NCBI GenBank assembly: GCA_964438605.1
Contig: CAYTKT010000063.1
Coordinates: 1-9,666, forward strand
Length of the DNA stretch: 9,666 nt
Direction: 5' to 3'
From: Alangreenwoodia sp964438605
GTDB lineage: Bacteria; Bacillota; Clostridia; Peptostreptococcales; Anaerovoracaceae
Under the pieces are notes generated by a model. That model was not told where the DNA came from. It saw only the letters and a list, made by a program, of their open reading frames with translations, and ran no database searches. This document shows positions 5,494 through 9,666 of this stretch, one piece after another. Positions within the stretch are counted from its first letter, which is position 1. Each line of letters opens with the position of its first letter. A program made the position numbers and the translations under genes.

Positions 5494-7142
5494 TCTTTTC
5501 GGCGATTTAGACGCAATATTTTCACAAGTTTTCTGCCTCCAGGCAATTGTTCGATTTCTTCAGGCGTGATAACGCGCAGCGCCAGAATGAGAATCATGTA
5601 AACGACGACACCGCATCCGACCGAAATTACCGTAGCAACAGCGTTATCAAAAAAGCTTGCAGGCACCTGTTCCGAAAGGCCATTACCTAAAATCAGGCCG
5701 CAGACACGGTAAACGGCGGCGACGACGGCGCCCATAATCAGAGAGCAGGCAAGTGGTTTTCCATAGTTGGATACGAATTCCAGTTTACAGCCCGTATACT
5801 TCCGAACGGCAATCAGATTAAGTACGGAAGCCGTAATATAGGCGGCCACCGTTCCGACTGCGGCGCCTTTTACGTTGATCCATGCAACACCCGTAAATAC
5901 GTAAGTAATAACTACTTTGATAACGGCTCCTATGGCAAGGCTTACCACAGGAATCATCTGCTTTCCGACACCCTGAAGGACGCCTGTCAGCGTCTGGACA
6001 AGGGCCAGGAAAATGGCGCCGAATGCCAGGATAAAAAGGCTGGCAGCCGCGCTCTCGGCGCTTTCCTGCTGTTTTGGATAAAGCAGCAGCATAATCGGTT
6101 TCGACAGAACCATGAGCCCAATGGAACATGGCATTCCGATCAGCATTGCTGTTCGGATGCCGAAGGATGTGTTATACTGCAGGAACTCTCTGTCTTTTGA
6201 GCTGAAGGAAGCGGCGACAGCCGGCACAAGGCTGACAGCGATAGCCTGAGTTAAAACCTGAGGCAGATTGATCAGCGGCGTTGCAAAGCCGGAAAGCTGG
6301 CCGTACAGGCTGTTTGCTTCAGCGCTGGTAAAGCCGGCATCGACAAGACGGCGAACGACCAGTGCCAGGTCGATATTCGTCATAATCGGCATGATAGCCG
6401 CACCGATTGTCACGGGCACGGCAATAAAAACAATTTTGCGCAGAATCGCCCCTGAAGATTCCTCCGGTTCATGGTTTGTCTCCGAATCGCTGAATTCCGC
6501 CCGAATCGCCCCTTTGCGCCGTGTAAAAACAATAAAAATGGCCAGAAGTCCAAACATTCCGCCGATTGCCGCACCGGACGACGCGCCCGCCGCAGCGTAT
6601 TTCAACCCCATCGGAAGAAGAAGAACTGACAGTGACAGGCCGCAGATTACACGAAAGAGCTGTTCCACAACCTGGGAAATGGCTGTCGGCTTCATATCCT
6701 GTCTGCCCTGAAAATATCCGCGCAGTGAAGCCATCATCGGCACAAAGAGAAGCGCCGGCGCAATAGCACGCATAGAATAGACGGCCTCCTGCGGCCCTTT
6801 CATCATCCGGATAATAAACGGCGCGCCAAAAAAGAGAATCGCGCTCGTTCCGACGCCCAGCACGAGCAGTAATAGGAAGGACAGGCGGAAAACCCGGTAT
6901 GCCTCACGGTTTTTTCCCTGTGTCACACGTTCCGACACCAGCCGGGCTATGGCCGTCGGAATTCCGGCCGTTGAGAGTGTCAGCAGCAAAACATAAACGG
7001 GGTACGCCGTCTGGTAGTAACCCATGCCGGTGTCGCCGATGATGTTGCCCAGCGGAATCCGGAAAAAGGCGCCGAATACTTTTACGATAACTCCGGCAAT
7101 GCCCAGTACGACCGCGCCCTGAAAAAATGATTTTCTGACCAT
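5490..7142 (-). CDS. MOP-superfamily lipid/polysaccharide flippase (SpoVB/YabM/MurJ-like)
   Basis: This 550-residue polytopic membrane protein belongs to the polysaccharide-biosynthesis flippase branch that includes SpoVB, YabM and the YtgP-type MurJ. These move lipid-linked cell-wall or glycan precursors across the membrane. The N-terminal signature RIPLGNIIGDTGMGYYQTAY and STAGIPTAIARLVSE is characteristic, and hydrophobic segments suggest about 14 helices along the whole length. Another typical part is the FATPLINLPQVLTQAIAVSL helix. I chose the ATG at 7142, with GGAAAGG seven bases upstream, over the GTG at 7160, which would overlap the previous gene. The start lies four bases behind the deaminase stop, so the two genes are co-transcribed. 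Position next to spoVT resembles Bacillus yabM. Which precursor it moves cannot be read from sequence. Confidence 0.9.
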   Translation of the reverse strand: MVRKSFFQGAVVLGIAGVIVKVFGAFFRIPLGNIIGDTGMGYYQTAYPVYVLLLTLSTAGIPTAIARLVSERVTQGKNREAYRVFRLSFLLLLVLGVGTSAILFFGAPFIIRMMKGPQEAVYSMRAIAPALLFVPMMASLRGYFQGRQDMKPTAISQVVEQLFRVICGLSLSVLLLPMGLKYAAAGASSGAAIGGMFGLLAIFIVFTRRKGAIRAEFSDSETNHEPEESSGAILRKIVFIAVPVTIGAAIMPIMTNIDLALVVRRLVDAGFTSAEANSLYGQLSGFATPLINLPQVLTQAIAVSLVPAVAASFSSKDREFLQYNTSFGIRTAMLIGMPCSIGLMVLSKPIMLLLYPKQQESAESAAASLFILAFGAIFLALVQTLTGVLQGVGKQMIPVVSLAIGAVIKVVITYVFTGVAWINVKGAAVGTVAAYITASVLNLIAVRKYTGCKLEFVSNYGKPLACSLIMGAVVAAVYRVCGLILGNGLSEQVPASFFDNAVATVISVGCGVVVYMILILALRVITPEEIEQLPGGRKLVKILRLNRRKD

Positions 7143-7146
7143 GGTT

Positions 7147-8448
7147 TTACCTTTCCGCACCCACTTCCGACAGAATCTCCCCGCACGCCCGCTCTGTCTC
7201 CGCCAGCACTTTTTCCAGATCGATCGTCAGAAAATCGCCGTCGCGATAAAGAATCTTGCCGTCGGCCATAGTCAGAACTACGTCTGAGCCGGACGCCGAG
7301 TAGACGATATTCGTTGCCAGGTCGTGAACCGGTCTCATGTGAGGCTGGTCAATATTGAGGACCGTCAGATCAGCTTTCGCGCCTTCCGCAAGAATCCCGC
7401 AGTCCGGCCGGCCCTGAGACAGTGCGCCGGCTCGCGTGGCCGCGTAAAGTGTTTCCTTCGGTGTGACCACTGTCGGATCCTGACGTTTTTCTTTATTCAA
7501 CAATGCAAAGAATTTCATCTCTTCGATAAAATTCAGACTGTTATTGCTCGCCACGCTGTCAGTGCCCAGCGCCACGCTGACGCCTTTTTCGAGCAGCTTC
7601 GGAACATCGCAGACGCCGCTTGCCAATTTCAGATTACTGACGGGACAGGTTGCCACCGTGACACCTTTTTCTTTAAAAATGTCAAGGTCTTCCTCTTCCA
7701 CCCAAACGCAGTGAGCCGCCGTCGCCGACGTATCGAACGCGCCAAGATCGCAAAGCAGCCGGGCCGGCGTTTTCCCGCCATGGCGCTTTTTACATTCTTC
7801 ATGCTCGGTGCGCGTTTCCGACACGTGAACGTGCATATTAACTCCATATTTTTTTGCTAAATCTGCCACTTCTTCCATACTTGTGACAGTATTCGTGTAC
7901 TCCGCGTGGATACTGGCGTCAGCCCGCAGTCTTCCGTCGAAAGCGCCGTGAGCATCACAAATCAGGCGCTCCGCTTCCTTATAACTGTCGCTGTTTTTCA
8001 CGCTGCCTTCGGCAAACGACGTGATGCTGCGGGAGATATTTGCTTTTGCACCGCTTTCCCCGACGGCGCGAACCATATCGTCGCAAAAATAATACATATC
8101 GCTTGAAGAAACGATGCCGAAACGCAGCGATTCGGCTATTGCCAGCAGCGTCGCGTAATAAACGGCGTCTGATGTCAGCTTGTTCTCAAACGGAAAAATT
8201 CTCGTATTCAGCCAGTCCTGCAGTGAAAGGTTTTCGCCGTAGCCGCGCATCAGCACCATCGGACTATGAGCGTGAGCATTGTAAAATGCCGGCATCAGCA
8301 GCTTTCCGCGGCCTTCATACGTTTCGCCAAAATCCTCTCTGGGCGCTTCTTTTCCGATATAAGCGACCTTGGCACCGGCGACGCCAACATACATATCCTG
8401 TCTGATTTCAAAATCCTGATCCAGAATTGCGATTTTCTTAAATAACAT
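7147..8448 (-). CDS. mtaD: Amidohydrolase, probable 5-methylthioadenosine/S-adenosylhomocysteine deaminase
   Basis: This 433-residue metal-dependent hydrolase belongs to the MtaD/SsnA/TrzN branch. It likely deaminates S-adenosylhomocysteine, methylthioadenosine or adenosine to the inosyl form in the cytosol. Metal and catalytic residues fit: His59-x-His61 in NAHAHSPMVLMRG, His208 and Glu211 in HVHVSE, His246 in TAAHCVW and Asp297 in LGTDSVASNNSLN; His181 is a likely substrate contact. NLSLQDWLNTRIFPFE also matches MtaD relatives. The ATG at 8448 has AAAGGGG eight bases upstream; the upstream GTG at 8475 would put this site inside the gene. It is first in an operon with the flippase. The exact substrate is less certain than the family; guanine deaminase or a related activity is the main alternative. 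Confidence 0.85.
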   Translation of the reverse strand: MLFKKIAILDQDFEIRQDMYVGVAGAKVAYIGKEAPREDFGETYEGRGKLLMPAFYNAHAHSPMVLMRGYGENLSLQDWLNTRIFPFENKLTSDAVYYATLLAIAESLRFGIVSSSDMYYFCDDMVRAVGESGAKANISRSITSFAEGSVKNSDSYKEAERLICDAHGAFDGRLRADASIHAEYTNTVTSMEEVADLAKKYGVNMHVHVSETRTEHEECKKRHGGKTPARLLCDLGAFDTSATAAHCVWVEEEDLDIFKEKGVTVATCPVSNLKLASGVCDVPKLLEKGVSVALGTDSVASNNSLNFIEEMKFFALLNKEKRQDPTVVTPKETLYAATRAGALSQGRPDCGILAEGAKADLTVLNIDQPHMRPVHDLATNIVYSASGSDVVLTMADGKILYRDGDFLTIDLEKVLAETERACGEILSEVGAER

Positions 8449-8478
8449 CGATTCATCCCCTTTCCCGTACTTCACGTA

Positions 8479-8506
8479 ATTTTACCATACGCAATAAAAA
8501 TTGCAA
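8479..8506 (-). promoter_or_regulatory. Promoter of the deaminase-flippase operon
   Basis: TTGCAA (8506-8501) and TAAAAT (8484-8479) are spaced by 16 bases on the minus strand, and the -10 box carries the extended element TGG. The distance to the deaminase start is about 30 bases. A GCAAT/ATTGC inverted repeat at 8491-8504 covers part of the spacer and the -35 box. Confidence 0.65.
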
Positions 8507-8590
8507 GAAAAAGGAGTATAAAACGGCGCCGGTTACGGATAATAGTACCATTGAGAAAAAGAATATACCTGAAACGGAGGAATCTATGTT

Positions 8591-8716
8591 ATGAAAGCGA
8601 CAGGAATAGTCAGAAGAATCGACGATCTCGGACGCGTAGTCATCCCAAAAGAAATCAGACGGACGCTGCGTCTGCGTGACGGCGACCCGATGGAAATTTA
8701 TACGGACCGTGAATGA
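8591..8716 (+). pseudogene. spoVT: Truncated SpoVT: AbrB-type DNA-binding domain only
   Basis: The 41-residue product starts MKATGIVRRIDDLGRVVIPK and continues with the SpoVT-specific EIRRTLRLRDGDPMEIYTDRE, then stops. Full SpoVT has about 180 residues: this swapped-hairpin AbrB domain plus a C-terminal GAF domain. Here the GAF domain and even the last beta strand of the AbrB domain (normally following as GEVILKK) are missing, and no other frame continues it. GGAGG at 8576-8580 is ten bases from the ATG; a two-codon start-stop (ATG TTA TGA) at 8586 overlaps it. A terminator follows within ten bases. It is divergent from the deaminase-flippase operon, whereas in spore formers spoVT precedes the flippase in the same direction. 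It is either a remnant or a very small regulator; I favour a remnant. Confidence 0.8.
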
Positions 8717-9189
8717 TAAAATAATGTCGCCGCGCAGGGAAATTATATAAAGATGCACAGGCGACATTTTTTATTTACAAACGAGCGCAATCATGCTGTC
8801 TTGAATTTGTTAATTACGCTTTTTGGCCATCGAAACAGGCAAATTCACACAAATCGGTAAACTTTTTATTTTGCAAATTATTTATCGTCTAAAGTCAATA
8901 GACTTGCTATCCTTTCTTTTTCATCCGATCAGCTACCTGCAAAGTCATCCATTCTGATATTTTTTATCTGATATTGCACTACTTCATTTATTTTAGTTCT
9001 ATATATCCATATCTGCATCAATCGTTTTCCCTGCCCAGTTTTTCCAGCCCGCCGGCGATGACGGCCGAGAAAAATAATCAGCCGCAAATTTTTTGACCGT
9101 GAATTTTAGGACGAAAACAGAATATCCTGTCCCTTTTGAGGTAAAATAATGGAAACGATTTGTAATTTTATTTCAGGAGGAACAGGAAC
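8717..9189. other. AT-rich intergenic interval before the integrase gene
   Basis: Apart from the terminator at 8723-8772, I see no gene. A small hairpin AAGTC-AATA-GACTT lies at 8892-8905, and TCTGATATT is repeated directly near 8952 and 8967. TAAAAT at 9142-9147 could be a -10 box for the integrase, but no good -35 box stands in front of it. ACAG-AATATC-CTGT at 9117-9130 is an imperfect palindrome close to the integrase start and could be an operator. Confidence 0.4.
8723..8772 (+). terminator. Intrinsic terminator behind the truncated spoVT
   Basis: AATGTCGCC (8723-8731) pairs perfectly with GGCGACATT (8760-8768), with further partial pairing inside the loop. The stem runs into six T residues at 8767-8772. 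It would end the spoVT transcript; on the opposite strand the downstream tract is ATTATTTTAT, so weak termination from the right is possible. Confidence 0.85.
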
Positions 9190-9666
9190 ATGATGGAATA
9201 TAAGACGACGACACACCAAATCACGGAAGAAAAAATCAAGGAATTTGCGACCTGGCTGCTTCACAGCGAACACAGCGCCGGGACGATTGAGAAATATCTG
9301 CGGGATGTACAACGGTTTGCCGGATGGCTGGAGGAAAAGGAAGCGGAAAAGCAAAACGAAGCAGAAGCGGCGGAGAAAAAAGCCGGAGAGGAAAAGGCCG
9401 GCGCTCCTGCTGTCGCAAAAGAAGTGGAGACGGAGGAATCGAGATGTGCCCGTGTGGGCGACGCAGATGTCGGGCAGGAAAAAGAGGAGGAAACGCCCCT
9501 CGTGACGAAAGGAGTAGCAGCGGGCGAAGGGTGCGCCGAGCTAAACCGGAACGCGAAGGATGCCGAAGCAGAAGGGGTGAAAGAAGGCAATTGGCAAAGC
9601 GGAATGGACGAGACCCAAACGAAGCAAATGGGAAAGCCGGAACCGAAAGCCATAGCAGCGTCCGGC
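9190..9666 (+). CDS. Tyrosine recombinase/integrase, 5' part, with long charged insertion
   Basis: 159 codons are open to the end of the window. Residues about 11-48 match the start of the SAM-like core-binding domain of phage-type integrases: EEKIKEFATWLLHSE, then SAGTIEKYLRDVQRFAGWL, two of its usual four helices. From about residue 49 to the window edge the sequence becomes a Glu/Lys/Ala/Gly-rich, low-complexity chain of at least 110 residues instead of the expected next helices. The catalytic domain (Arg...His-x-x-Arg...Tyr) is not in view. AGGAGG at 9175-9180 is nine bases from the first ATG; the second ATG at 9193 is also possible. It may belong to a mobile element to the right or be a Xer-like host gene. 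The family call is good; completeness is unknown. Confidence 0.75.
   Translation, partial: MMEYKTTTHQITEEKIKEFATWLLHSEHSAGTIEKYLRDVQRFAGWLEEKEAEKQNEAEAAEKKAGEEKAGAPAVAKEVETEESRCARVGDADVGQEKEEETPLVTKGVAAGEGCAELNRNAKDAEAEGVKEGNWQSGMDETQTKQMGKPEPKAIAASG

Noticed and set aside
8453..8767. Minus-strand open frame across the spoVT fragment
   Set aside because: It is antisense to a recognisable AbrB domain and covers the promoter region of the deaminase; it has no ribosome binding site.
9117..9130. Possible LexA-type operator ACAG-AATATC-CTGT
   Set aside because: It is an imperfect palindrome that does not match the Bacillota SOS box, so no regulator can be named.
9261..9653. Minus-strand Ser/Ala/Phe-rich open frame opposite the integrase
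   Set aside because: It is the complement of the purine-rich integrase linker; the plus-strand frame has the SD and the domain match.
1..9666. CRISPR arrays, tRNA or rRNA genes, complete insertion sequences
   Set aside because: No regularly spaced repeats, no cloverleaf-like sequence and no transposase frame or paired terminal repeats were seen by reading.

Overview
The window looks like a chromosomal segment of an anaerobic Bacillota (Firmicutes) bacterium of the Clostridia/Negativicutes type. The evidence is strong AGGAGG-type ribosome binding sites, a tetrahydrofolate class-I riboswitch in front of a folate ECF-transporter gene, a DUF421/DUF4363 pair, remnants of 2-hydroxyacyl-CoA dehydratase-activase genes, and a flippase/HU/RqcP/SpoVT neighbourhood related to the spoVT-yabMNOPQ-divIC region of spore formers. 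SpoVT is cut short, and yabP, yabQ and mazG are not next to these genes. This hints at a lineage that has lost sporulation, with Negativicutes as one candidate. That placement is inference.

Layout. 1-362 has no recognised gene. 363-1465 (+) is a two-gene operon with ATGA overlap encoding a DUF421 (YetF-like) membrane protein and a DUF4363 protein. 1490-2243 (+) is a self-contained regulatory unit: promoter, THF riboswitch aptamer, antiterminator, terminator that also hides the Shine-Dalgarno (SD) sequence, and folT. 2244-2944 is non-coding with an intrinsic terminator and a long GC-rich palindrome. 2945-4676 (-) is a decayed locus for CoA-dehydratase activase proteins: a 3' fragment of a BadF/HgdC-like ATPase, a 214-nt purine-rich filler, and a CoA-protein-activase reading frame with two in-frame amber codons and an apparent internal deletion. 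4823-8448 (-) is the housekeeping block: mtaD-like deaminase and flippase (4 nt apart), then hup and rqcP from their own promoter. Divergently, 8591-8716 (+) is a 41-residue truncated SpoVT with its own terminator. 9190-9666 (+) is the start of a tyrosine-recombinase-like gene whose N-terminal domain runs into a long charged low-complexity stretch and leaves the window.

How the parts work together. FolT would supply the substrate-binding subunit for folate uptake, and its leader should shut expression off when reduced folates are abundant. The mtaD-flippase pair and hup-rqcP pair carry nucleoside salvage, cell-envelope precursor flipping, nucleoid packaging and stalled-ribosome rescue. The most unusual points are the fully legible three-state THF switch, the broken activase locus with two TAG codons in one otherwise conserved frame, the truncated SpoVT, an 18-bp tandem duplication that appears to have uncoupled hup from rqcP, and the integrase with a large charged insertion. 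I do not see a convincing new multi-gene system.
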